Positions 7,589 through 13,399 of a stretch of DNA of 21,083 bases are shown piece after piece. The notes below the pieces were generated by a model, which saw only the letters and a list, made by a program, of their open reading frames with translations, was not told the origin of the DNA and did no database searches. Source of the stretch: a virus; IMG/VR virus record IMGVR_UViG_3300042539_000954, positions 1-21,083 of that record; one strand, given 5' to 3'. Made by a program: the position numbers and the translations under genes. Position 1 is the stretch's first letter. Each line of letters begins with the position of its first letter.

Positions 7589-8082
7589 TGGACCCCCGCG
7601 CAAAGTTTGACAAGGCCGTGTCCGACTACCGGGCGTGTCCGAACGCCGGTCCCGCGATGAGCGCCCTGCTTCGCGTCCGCGAGGCCGCTCTTGAACTCTA
7701 CGAAATTGCCCGGCGTGAACAGAAGGCGATGCGGGTTCGTGGAAGGCTGTCTTTCCCGCGATTCGCCACGGTCGAGATGCAGCAGAACTACGAGAAGGCC
7801 CTTGGGCTTGCGGGCGTGTTTGATTCCGAGGTTGTTCACGGGGCGAAGGACCGGCACTCCGTGGTGTTTCGGTGGGCGTGGACGTACTTCTGCCGAACGT
7901 GTGGCTATTCGTTTCCTGAGATTGCGCGTTCGATGCGGAAGCAGAGTCACACGACGTTGATGGAATCGGTGGACAAGATGGACAACGGGTCGGGTGTGAC
8001 AGAGGACAACGCGCGTGCGTTGTTGGCGAGGTTTCGTAACGAGTTGACAATGCCCGCGAGCGGGCGGAAGGAGGCGGTGTGA
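7585..8082 (+). CDS. DnaA domain-IV-like DNA-binding protein
   Basis: About 165 residues with no AAA+ domain. The region of roughly residues 85-130 (DRHSVVFRWAWTYFCRTCGYSFPEIARSMRKQSHTTLMESVDKM) follows the layout of DnaA domain IV: an Arg at the basic-loop position, a helix, the S-x-PEI turn, and the HTT motif of the recognition helix (DHTTV in DnaA, SHTTL here). The first 80 residues are helical with no known motif. It starts at ATG 7585, coupled to the helicase by ATGA; an ATG one codon later is also possible. A role in recognising DnaA-box-like DNA at the phage origin, or in competing with host DnaA, is inferred. Confidence 0.7.
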   Translation: MMDPRAKFDKAVSDYRACPNAGPAMSALLRVREAALELYEIARREQKAMRVRGRLSFPRFATVEMQQNYEKALGLAGVFDSEVVHGAKDRHSVVFRWAWTYFCRTCGYSFPEIARSMRKQSHTTLMESVDKMDNGSGVTEDNARALLARFRNELTMPASGRKEAV

Positions 8083-8378
8083 AGCCACGTCGTGTCAGGC
8101 AATGCCCCAAGTGCGGCAAGTGCAAAACCCGGATCAGTGAAACGCGAGACTGTGATTCGGGGGCCGCCCGCAGGCGTCGGCACATTTGCGTGGCGTGCGG
8201 AACAAGGTGGAGCACAGAGGAGAGAGTGGTCGGTGAGGACATCGTTTTCAAAGACCCGGAAGTACTGACAAGGTCGATGTGTTCGGTTTTGTTCAGCATC
8301 GCTGAAGCGGAAGCTGTGCTAAAGGCGTGCATCGCGTCGCTTTCTCCAATCACAACCACCCAAGGAAACCCCCAATGA
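8079..8378 (+). CDS. NrdR-like zinc-ribbon protein
   Basis: 99-residue protein starting with GTG that overlaps the previous stop (GTGA). The first 50 residues match the zinc ribbon of NrdR-type regulators: CPKCGKCKTRISETRDCDSGAARRRR, then CVACGTRWSTEER, giving CxxC pairs and the characteristic run of arginines. NrdR normally continues with an ATP-cone that senses nucleotides; here the remaining 45 residues are a short helical tail without a recognisable ATP-cone. It may be a DNA-binding fragment acting as regulator, or a zinc ribbon recruited for another purpose. It is coupled to the replication genes and to the next small gene. Confidence 0.6.
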   Translation: MKPRRVRQCPKCGKCKTRISETRDCDSGAARRRRHICVACGTRWSTEERVVGEDIVFKDPEVLTRSMCSVLFSIAEAEAVLKACIASLSPITTTQGNPQ

Positions 8379-8668
8379 CCCCCATCTCCCCCGAAGTCCT
8401 CGCCGAAGCGCAGGACGCCAAACGACCCGCCATCTGCGTGATTCTTACCGATTGTGCCGGTAAAAACCCGCGACAGTTTGACTTCGTAGCCTCACGCGAC
8501 GAACAATCGTCGTTCCTCGATTTCGTGAGGAGGCTGCTTGCGAGGCGTGGCCAACAACGTCGAATCAGTCCGCGTCAATTCGGGTCGCGTGCGGACGTGT
8601 CGCGTGACGGTTCGAGCGGGCGAAGGTGCAACAACTGGACGCCGGGATGTGAAAGGAGGGGGGAATGA
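8375..8668 (+). CDS. Small protein of unknown function; C-terminal half doubtful
   Basis: 97 residues, not recognised, coupled at both ends by ATGA. The first 58 residues look like an ordinary folded protein (PEVLAEAQDAKRPAICVILTD and FLDFVRRLLARR). The rest is Arg/Ser-rich without visible structure, and another forward frame over the same bases reads as a more protein-like segment from GTG 8547. A frameshift or an overlapping small gene is possible; third-position GC does not separate the two readings. Confidence 0.5.
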   Translation: MTPISPEVLAEAQDAKRPAICVILTDCAGKNPRQFDFVASRDEQSSFLDFVRRLLARRGQQRRISPRQFGSRADVSRDGSSGRRCNNWTPGCERRGE

Positions 8669-8976
8669 CGATTGAGGAGTTGAGGAAGAAACAGGTGGAA
8701 GCCGTGCAGTACCTTGTGGGCTCTGGACCGATGCACGAAGACGACTGCCCGTGCGACGACACTTGTTCGTGCGAATGGAAACAGCATAACGACGCGATCA
8801 ATTCGCTTGTGGTGCTGTACCTCCCTCTTCTCGCGGTCGCGGAGGCGGCGGAGAGTGTCGCCAAGGCTGAGCGGGACTTCGCTTGTGGACGCTTGCCGCC
8901 GCCGGGTCGAAACGAACGACTTGTGAACCTCGAATCCGCCCTCGCGGACTTCGCCAAGGCAAGGGAGGCAATGTGA
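8665..8976 (+). CDS. Small protein with Cys cluster, unknown function
   Basis: 103 residues, not recognised. It starts at ATG 8665 after AAAGGAGGGGGG, overlapping the previous stop. A CPCDDTCSCEW cluster (residues 28-38) provides four cysteines close together and could bind zinc. The second half is a long Ala-rich helix (LAVAEAAESVAKAERDF, then LVNLESALADFAKAREAM). It looks like a cytosolic accessory protein in the coupled chain. Confidence 0.65.
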   Translation: MTIEELRKKQVEAVQYLVGSGPMHEDDCPCDDTCSCEWKQHNDAINSLVVLYLPLLAVAEAAESVAKAERDFACGRLPPPGRNERLVNLESALADFAKAREAM

Positions 8977-9233
8977 GCATGAAACCGATGACGACTGAGC
9001 AAATGGCGACGTACTTGGAGAACTGCGTGGCAGTCTGCCCGTCGCACGGGCAGCAAGCAATCACCGCCATCGCCCGCCGCCTGCGTTTGCTGGCGGAGGT
9101 GGCGAGTTGTGAGCGGGCGTGTTTTGACCCGGAGACGGGCCGACAAGTTGGCGGTGGTGGAGACTGCCGCGATTTGTCCGCCGCCCGCGCCGCCCTCGAA
9201 TCCGACGAGCGGGAAGGAGGACACAATGGCTGA
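8973..9233 (+). CDS. Small protein of unknown function
   Basis: 86 residues from GTG 8973 (GTGA overlap); an ATG two codons later (8979) is the alternative. It begins MTTEQMATYLENCVAVCPSHGQQAITAIARRLRLLAEV, an amphipathic helical pattern, and contains five cysteines spread over the sequence (CVAVC, CERAC, CRDL). The end is polar. No motif is recognised. It overlaps the next gene by eight bases, within which the ribosome site and start of that gene lie. Confidence 0.6.
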   Translation: MSMKPMTTEQMATYLENCVAVCPSHGQQAITAIARRLRLLAEVASCERACFDPETGRQVGGGGDCRDLSAARAALESDEREGGHNG

Positions 9234-9639
9234 CACGAACGCCGAACTCGACAGTCTGTATGCGACCCTCGCCTCCAAGGACGCGGAAATCGAGCGGTTG
9301 AAGTCGAACCGTGACGCATGGATGGCCCGCGTCAAGCAGGAAACTGACACCATCGCAATCCGTGACGCCCGCATCGCCCAACTCGAATCCGACAACAAGG
9401 CACTCGCGGCGGAGGCGGACGGGTTGGAGGAAGTGGCGAAGGTGCTGGGCAGGTCGCTTCAAGACCAACTTCGTTCTGCCGACCTTCGGACAGAGATTGA
9501 CGTAGCTGAGACCACCGGCGGCAAGGCCCACCCCGAGGTTATTGAGTCTTCCGTGGCGGTTGCGGCCAAGGCGATCAAGTCGCTGCAAGCCGTCCTCGCC
9601 CACCCCCTAGCCCCGAAGTACGTCAGGAGAGACGAATGA
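9226..9639 (+). CDS. Coiled-coil protein, unknown function
   Basis: 137 residues. Residues 4-75 form a strong heptad pattern (ELDSLYATLASKDAEIERLKSN, RIAQLESDNKALAAEADGLEEVAKVL), predicting a coiled coil and probably oligomer formation. The C-terminal part has another amphipathic helix (SSVAVAAKAIKSLQAVLAH). It starts at ATG 9226 after AAGGAGGACACA, a clear ribosome site, and is coupled downstream by ATGA. No enzyme motif is seen. Confidence 0.7.
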   Translation: MADTNAELDSLYATLASKDAEIERLKSNRDAWMARVKQETDTIAIRDARIAQLESDNKALAAEADGLEEVAKVLGRSLQDQLRSADLRTEIDVAETTGGKAHPEVIESSVAVAAKAIKSLQAVLAHPLAPKYVRRDE

Positions 9640-9887
9640 GCGACCGAATCACGGTGTCGATCAGGAAGGACTTTGTGCGACCGCTCCACAAGAAGCCGAG
9701 CGAGTGGATCCCGTCCATGTCGATCGCCTTATTGATCGACGGCGTTCCGCATGTGGTAAGGTCGCTCAAAATCAGTCCGCTGGAATTGGAGCACGCCTAT
9801 TCCATGACGACGATGCTTGTCGAAGAAAAGCTCCGTGACCAACTGTGGTCGTGGATGCGAGAGAACACGAAGGAGATTTCCCAATGA
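9636..9887 (+). CDS. Small protein of unknown function
   Basis: 83 residues, coupled on both sides by ATGA. It begins with a beta-rich part (RITVSIRKDFVRPLHK, SMSIALLIDGVPHVVRSLKI) and ends in a helix with acidic and Trp residues (LEHAYSMTTMLVEEKLRDQLWSWMRE). The strand-strand-helix layout is regular, which argues for a real folded protein, but no family is recognised. Confidence 0.65.
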   Translation: MSDRITVSIRKDFVRPLHKKPSEWIPSMSIALLIDGVPHVVRSLKISPLELEHAYSMTTMLVEEKLRDQLWSWMRENTKEISQ

Positions 9888-10231
9888 CCATCCCCCCGCT
9901 GACCGCATCCGAGTTGTTTGACCTCGTGAAGGAGCACGGCGAGATGTACGAGCACGTCTTGTTTTACCAGCCGCCAACGCCGAACAGGACGCCGGGGCTC
10001 GGGTGCTGGCGTGGCGCCGGGTCGAACTGGTTCATCCGCGACGAGATCGCCGCCCTCACGCTCCTCGCGCTCTTCGCCCTCGCGGCCGAGTGCGGGGTGG
10101 GCTACAACGACGTGACCCGCCGCTGGTACGCGGTTGACGTGAACGGAGAGGTGGAAGACACCGGAACCGACGTTCACCCTCTCCGCGCCGCCGTCGCCGG
10201 GTACAAGAAGAAAGGAGCTGAGCGTGGGTGA
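9884..10231 (+). CDS. Small protein of unknown function
   Basis: 115 residues from ATG 9884 (ATGA overlap). It has an N-terminal helix (LTASELFDLVKEHGEMYEHVLFY), a GCWRGAGSNWFIRDEIAA segment, a hydrophobic helix (ALTLLALFALAAECGVG) that could be buried or membrane-associated, and a Val/Asp-rich strand pair. It ends KKKGAERG, nearly the same tail as the next protein, because both stops lie just after the next gene's ribosome site. Confidence 0.65.
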   Translation: MTIPPLTASELFDLVKEHGEMYEHVLFYQPPTPNRTPGLGCWRGAGSNWFIRDEIAALTLLALFALAAECGVGYNDVTRRWYAVDVNGEVEDTGTDVHPLRAAVAGYKKKGAERG

Positions 10232-10463
10232 TACTGCCACGGTGTCCGAGCGGTGGTTCTCGACCCTGCACGAGGACCGGGCCTATTCGCTTGCCAAGCA
10301 CCTTCGCAACGCGGGCCTGTCGCCGGAACTCACCTTCGGACGACCGCCCGGCTGCAATTTCATCTACCGATCGTCAGTCAAGGTGCGGTGTTCGGCGTCG
10401 CAGTGGGATGACGCGATGGAAGCTATGTACGAAGAATCGAAAGGAGCCGAGCGTGGAGTTTGA
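10224..10463 (+). CDS. Small protein of unknown function
   Basis: 79 residues from GTG 10224, ten bases after AAAGGAG. It reads as helix (SERWFSTLHEDRAYSLAKHLRNAG), strand-turn (ELTFGRPPGCNFIYRSSVKV) and helix (SQWDDAMEAMYEESK), an alpha-beta-alpha pattern. It overlaps the previous gene by eight bases and the next by eleven. The 18 bases around its start (10210-10227) are repeated, 17 of 18 identical, at the start of the next gene. Confidence 0.65.
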   Translation: MGDTATVSERWFSTLHEDRAYSLAKHLRNAGLSPELTFGRPPGCNFIYRSSVKVRCSASQWDDAMEAMYEESKGAERGV

Positions 10464-10854
10464 GAAGACGGCAACGTGCCTCGCTATCGAGATCGGATGT
10501 GGCGACCGAAACGACCGTATCGAGGCTATCGAAATGGCCCTCCGCGCCGCCGCCACCGTGCCCTCCGGCATGGTCAGGGTGGGGACGGAGGACCTGACGC
10601 TGCTGGGGACGTTGCCGGTGACCGAGGACCGATGCGTGATCGGCGAAGGCGCGACCGTCTACGGCGAGTGTTCGTGGAGAAACTACCCGAGCATTGTCAC
10701 CTTCGACTACATCTTCCTTGACATTTCCGATGGCGACCGCCTGAAGCCAATGTCTCACACAGAGGGATGCACGGCGACAAAGGCGCGCTCCCGCAAGGTG
10801 TGGTCAACCCCCGCCGCCGCCCAAGCCGCACGCGTGAGGGGAGGGGAGGGATGA
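10453..10854 (+). CDS. Small protein of unknown function
   Basis: 133 residues from GTG 10453, nine to ten bases after AAAGGAG, overlapping the previous gene by eleven bases. It has a helix with Ala (DRIEAIEMALRAAATV), a Val/Gly/Glu-rich middle that looks like beta strands, and a polar Arg/Ala-rich end. No motif is recognised. The start is inferred from the ribosome site; upstream sequence in this frame is antisense-like shadow. Confidence 0.6.
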   Translation: MEFEKTATCLAIEIGCGDRNDRIEAIEMALRAAATVPSGMVRVGTEDLTLLGTLPVTEDRCVIGEGATVYGECSWRNYPSIVTFDYIFLDISDGDRLKPMSHTEGCTATKARSRKVWSTPAAAQAARVRGGEG

Positions 10855-11039
10855 TGGAGAAGCCCGTAGCAGATGCGAACTCGATGTTCGTCATCGAAGT
10901 GGCGATCGTCGTGCTGGTGCTGGTGGGATGCTTCGTGGGCGTCATCATCGGCATGGAGATCCGCGTGTTGCAAAACCGCCTAGACGCACTCGAAGCGTCG
11001 AAACAAGCCTCCACGAAAGGATCGCCCGATGGGAAGTGA
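10851..11039 (+). CDS. Small single-pass membrane protein
   Basis: 62 residues with one clear membrane helix (SMFVIEVAIVVLVLVGCFVGVIIGM, about residues 12-36) followed by a short coiled-coil-like helix (IRVLQNRLDALEASKQAS). The acidic N-terminus and basic helix end suggest the N-terminus faces outside, though this is not firm. The architecture fits small phage inner-membrane proteins, including lysis or spanin-type proteins, but nothing proves such a role. Coupled to the previous gene by ATGA after GGGGAGGG. Confidence 0.65.
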   Translation: MMEKPVADANSMFVIEVAIVVLVLVGCFVGVIIGMEIRVLQNRLDALEASKQASTKGSPDGK

Positions 11040-11811
11040 GAAGAACCCCACCTCCGCCAGCGTCGTCGAGACGCACAGGCCGGAGCGTGAAGACTTCATC
11101 GCGTGGGTTTGTGCCCAAATCAAATTGTGCGACGAAAGCGAGTACGAGTGCGTTGGACTTCCGGCCACGATCGAAGTGATTCAGCGCCGCCGCATGATGT
11201 TCAAAGAGTGCTTGCGTCTCGCCGAAGACCATCCCGCAATCCTCCCCGGAGAACCCCCATGCTCAAAAGAATCGGTCGGAAACTTGTCGAGTGCTACCTC
11301 TGGTTCTGTGTCCTCGCAACCACAGGGACCATCATCGGAATCGTCTCCGGCCTCATCCGCATCTCCCGCCTCTAACCCCCCGCCTTGGGCCACCCCCGCG
11401 ATCCTCGCCGCTTGCAAGCCGGGGGAGGTGCTGTACTACGACGGATTCGACTGGGTTGGCGCGTTTCCTTCTGGTCTGTGGTGGTGGTATGGTGAATTGC
11501 AGGGCAAGAAAACCGTGTACATCGAAGCTCGCTGCAAGGCGAAGCGATACGAGTCCTACACCGTCCCCTCCCCCACGCAGGCGTGCGATGGGAGCGGGAG
11601 GACCGTTTCGGACGGGAAGTACATCCGAGCGAACGTGCCCTGCCCCGGCTGCGACAGGTGCAGGCTCGATGTTGTGTTGAGCGAGAAGATTCGGGAGTTG
11701 TGCCGCCTCGCCGTGAAGGCCCAGAACTACTTCGTGGAGAAGCCCGGCGATCTCTCCACCCTAGCCCGCGAAGTCCTCGCGATGATGGAGAATCCATGCC
11801 CCACGAAATGA
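11029..11811 (+). CDS. Two-part protein with low-complexity linker, unknown function
   Basis: 260 residues from ATG 11029. An N-terminal helical part (1-76) with ECVGLPATIEVIQRRRMMFKECLRLAEDH is followed by a Ser/Pro/Ala-rich stretch (about 78-118) and a C-terminal part with Trp/Tyr (YYDGFDWVG, GLWWWYGELQGKK) and a PCPGCDRC cysteine cluster. The low-complexity stretch coincides with a membrane ORF in another frame (11259-11375) that has the higher third-position GC, so the linker may be a by-product of overprinting, or the gene may be a fusion. No start codon of ATG type precedes the C-terminal part alone. Confidence 0.6.
   Translation: MGSEKNPTSASVVETHRPEREDFIAWVCAQIKLCDESEYECVGLPATIEVIQRRRMMFKECLRLAEDHPAILPGEPPCSKESVGNLSSATSGSVSSQPQGPSSESSPASSASPASNPPPWATPAILAACKPGEVLYYDGFDWVGAFPSGLWWWYGELQGKKTVYIEARCKAKRYESYTVPSPTQACDGSGRTVSDGKYIRANVPCPGCDRCRLDVVLSEKIRELCRLAVKAQNYFVEKPGDLSTLAREVLAMMENPCPTK
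11259..11375 (+). CDS. Nested small membrane protein candidate
   Basis: 38 residues read in a different frame inside the longer gene 11029-11811. It starts with a basic stretch MLKRIGRKLVECYLWF followed by a hydrophobic helix (CVLATTGTIIGIVSGLI) and a short basic end: a convincing membrane helix with an inside-positive start. GGAG lies eight bases before the ATG. Counting by eye, about 28 of 37 codons end in G or C here against about half in the host gene's frame. This supports real coding, but expression is unproven. Confidence 0.5.
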   Translation: MLKRIGRKLVECYLWFCVLATTGTIIGIVSGLIRISRL

Positions 11812-12122
11812 CCATCGACGAAGCGATCAGGGATTGCATCGCGCAGGTGCCGGAAATCATTCGGGTCGGAGAACTCGTCGGCCCCGAGAACTGGCACCAG
11901 CACGACGACACTGCGGCGGTCGAGGCGTTCTTCTTTCACGCCGGGTACCTCATGCTGCCCAATACCTTCGAGTTCGTCATCCGTCGCGGCGGGACACACC
12001 CCGAGACGTGGTGCGTCTGGGGCCAAGATGCCGACGAAATCTGGGAACTGAAGTACCAAGGCCCCACCGAGTTCCACGCCATGCGAGCGGCGGTCTTGCT
12101 TGCGAAGGGGTTGAAGCCGTGA
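11808..12122 (+). CDS. Small protein of unknown function
   Basis: 104 residues from ATG 11808 (ATGA overlap); ATG 11796 in frame is an alternative that adds four residues. It has an acidic N-terminal helix (TIDEAIRDCIAQVPEIIRV), aromatic segments (NWHQHDD, EAFFFHAGYLMLPNTFEFVIRRGG) and a CVWGQDADEIWELKYQG strand pair, ending in an Ala-rich helix. Composition is that of a folded soluble protein. No family is recognised. Confidence 0.65.
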   Translation: MTIDEAIRDCIAQVPEIIRVGELVGPENWHQHDDTAAVEAFFFHAGYLMLPNTFEFVIRRGGTHPETWCVWGQDADEIWELKYQGPTEFHAMRAAVLLAKGLKP

Positions 12123-12319
12123 ACTACTACGTCCTCGCGTGGATGATCGGAGCCGTCCTCACGTTCGCCTACGCCATGTGGCGGTGCCGCGACTCGGTGG
12201 AGCGCGACGCACTACTGGACACGCTGGGGCTGGGGTTTGTGTGGTGGCTGGCGTTCTGGCCGCTGGTCCTCGCGTGGCTGGTTGTCACCCACTGGCGGCG
12301 CAGAAAGGCGGCGGAATGA
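12119..12319 (+). CDS. Small membrane protein with two helices
   Basis: 66 residues from GTG 12119 (GTGA overlap). Two hydrophobic helices (NYYVLAWMIGAVLTFAYAMW and LGLGFVWWLAFWPLVLAWLVVTHW) flank a charged loop (RCRDSVERD), and the end is basic (RRRKAAE). Size and topology are compatible with a class II holin, but no neighbouring endolysin is recognised, so this remains one option among several for small phage membrane proteins. Confidence 0.7.
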   Translation: MNYYVLAWMIGAVLTFAYAMWRCRDSVERDALLDTLGLGFVWWLAFWPLVLAWLVVTHWRRRKAAE

Positions 12320-12543
12320 CCCCCGACCAAGCCACCTACCCCATGCTCGTCCGCATCCTTCGCATGTCGCACTCTCAGCACGCGGGCCGGGGCTGGCTCG
12401 TCTCCGGTGCCAGAACCTACGGGCTAGTCCAGCCGTTCGGCCACAAGCACCCCGAGCGGATACCGTGGAACTATCTCAAGCCGTGGGCGTCTGCAAACGC
12501 CCGTCACTCAACCATCGCCAACCGGCGAAAGGAGTCCCCATGA
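12316..12543 (+). CDS. Small basic protein of unknown function
   Basis: 75 residues from ATG 12316 (ATGA overlap) after GAAAGGCGGCGG. Rich in His, Arg and aromatic residues (MLVRILRMSHSQHAGRGW, WNYLKPWASANARHS). No motif is recognised; the basic character would suit nucleic-acid contact, which is not otherwise supported. Coupled to the exported protein downstream. Confidence 0.6.
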   Translation: MTPDQATYPMLVRILRMSHSQHAGRGWLVSGARTYGLVQPFGHKHPERIPWNYLKPWASANARHSTIANRRKESP

Positions 12544-12860
12544 TTGTTGGTCTGATCCTGTCCATCGCGTCCCTCGTCGCACCCGTCGCCCAACCCGTCC
12601 CCAGCGGCCCGCCCGTGCAAGGCCCGTGCGCCTTCCCGAGGCCCGAGGACCACTACACGCCCCTGCAAGGCGTGGGCAAGTGCTGGACGCTGTACTACAT
12701 GCGTCTGGAGACGAACAAGATCGCGTACTGGATCCGCGTGACCGAGCAGTGCGGAGGTGGTGACTGTCACTGCTACGCCAAGGCGATCGAGAACTTCCTC
12801 GAACAAATGGCAATCGCGGAGCAGGAACTGGCCGAGTGTCTCGTCACTGGCGGGAACTGA
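12540..12860 (+). CDS. Exported Cys-rich protein, unknown function
   Basis: 106 residues. The first 19 residues (MIVGLILSIASLVAPVAQP) form a hydrophobic signal sequence with a possible cleavage site near Ala-17 or after; the n-region lacks a positive charge, so a membrane-anchored or leaky signal is possible. The rest holds seven cysteines (GPCAF, GKCW, EQCGGGDCHCY, ECL), suggesting disulphides outside the cytoplasm, plus a C-terminal helix (IENFLEQMAIAEQELAECL). Last gene of the coupled rightward chain; its end overlaps the end of the convergent helix-turn-helix gene by 17 bases. Confidence 0.65.
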   Translation: MIVGLILSIASLVAPVAQPVPSGPPVQGPCAFPRPEDHYTPLQGVGKCWTLYYMRLETNKIAYWIRVTEQCGGGDCHCYAKAIENFLEQMAIAEQELAECLVTGGN

Positions 12861-13047
12861 TTTCACACGACAAGCCAAGCCCCCGGACGAGCCGTGCATA
12901 CGTGCTAATCCGGGGGTCTTTCTTTCCCGCGAGGATGTCGCTGATTCGCGGCTGGGTGACGCCCGACAGCCGGGCAAGCTCGTCTTGCGTGATGCCCTTG
13001 GCGTCCATCGCGGCGCGGATCTGTTCGATGAGGTGTGAGGGTTGCAT
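12844..13047 (-). CDS. Cro/C1-type helix-turn-helix regulator
   Basis: 67-residue XRE-family DNA-binding protein consisting of little more than the five-helix domain: LIEQIRAAMDAKGITQDELARLSGVTQPRISDILAGKKDPRISTYARLVRGLG. The recognition part SGVTQPRISDILAGKK is textbook. It starts at ATG (13047 leftward) after GGGGTGATT; longer in-frame upstream sequence is Arg/Pro-rich and rejected. It is the last gene of the leftward group. With no dimerisation or cleavage domain it resembles Cro-like regulators more than full C1 repressors. A hairpin (13051-13080) covers its ribosome site. Its target could be the palindrome at 14974-14989, which is inference. Confidence 0.88.
   Translation of the reverse strand: MQPSHLIEQIRAAMDAKGITQDELARLSGVTQPRISDILAGKKDPRISTYARLVRGLGLSCEISSRQ
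12880..12926 (+). terminator. Rho-independent terminator candidate of the rightward chain
   Basis: CCCCCGGA (12880-12887) pairs perfectly with TCCGGGGG (12909-12916) and is followed by TCTTTCTTTC. It begins 20 bases after the last rightward stop. The hairpin lies inside the coding region of the convergent helix-turn-helix gene, where it encodes part of its C-terminal segment. Confidence 0.65.
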
Positions 13048-13050
13048 AAT

Positions 13051-13080
13051 CACCCCGCGCGACGTTGGCCGGGCGGGGTG
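13051..13080 (-). promoter_or_regulatory. Leader hairpin of the helix-turn-helix gene
   Basis: Perfect 8-bp stem, 13051-13058 with 13073-13080, loop of 14 bases. The 3' arm on the leftward strand, GCGGGGTG, is also the only ribosome-site-like sequence before the ATG, so the stem would sequester it. Confidence 0.45.
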
Positions 13081-13085
13081 GGGGT

Positions 13086-13136
13086 TCAGCAGAGAGCGAC
13101 GTAGCACGCGAGGATGAGGCGGAAGGTGAGGTTCAC
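13086..13136 (-). CDS. Possible 16-residue hydrophobic peptide, coupled by GTGA
   Basis: A GTG at 13136 (leftward) overlaps the stop of the upstream gene as GTGA, the junction used throughout this phage, and opens MNLTFRLILACYVALC before a TGA. The peptide is a short hydrophobic helix. Fifteen of 16 codons end in G or C. It fills most of an otherwise unexplained gap of 85 bases. Very short, so chance is a real alternative. Confidence 0.35.
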   Translation of the reverse strand: MNLTFRLILACYVALC

Positions 13137-13399
13137 GCTTCACCCTTCGCCTTGGCGATGGCGGCGCGGACCATCTTGAGCGCCGGGCTCTCGTCTTCGT
13201 TGAGTTGAGCGATGCGGTACAACTGCACGAGGTTGGTAGCCGCAGCCTCACACGCGGCCAGCAGGTCGGGTGCGGCGGCGATCAGGTGGGCGCGGGACGT
13301 GCTCCCGCACATAATGGGCTTCACAACTCCCGGAATACTGACGAACGCTGCGTTTCCGGCGGCGACCCGCCAACCTTCGTGGACTTGATTCTGTGCCAT
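13133..13399 (-). CDS. Small phage protein with AHLIAAAPDLLAA motif
   Basis: 88 residues. The central RAHLIAAAPDLLAACEAAATNL and the closing MVRAAIAKAKGEA match a very common group of short phage proteins of unknown function, seen in many tailed phages. The first 35 residues are beta-like (VHEGWRVAAGNAAFVSIPGVVKPIMC). The start overlaps the upstream gene's stop by one base (TAATG on the leftward strand). Family resemblance is known to me; function is not. Confidence 0.8.
   Translation of the reverse strand: MAQNQVHEGWRVAAGNAAFVSIPGVVKPIMCGSTSRAHLIAAAPDLLAACEAAATNLVQLYRIAQLNEDESPALKMVRAAIAKAKGEA

Noticed and set aside
6161-8359. 732-codon open frame on the minus strand
   Set aside because: It is the antisense of the helicase and DnaA-like genes, Arg/Pro/His-rich without motifs; long antisense frames are expected in GC-rich DNA.
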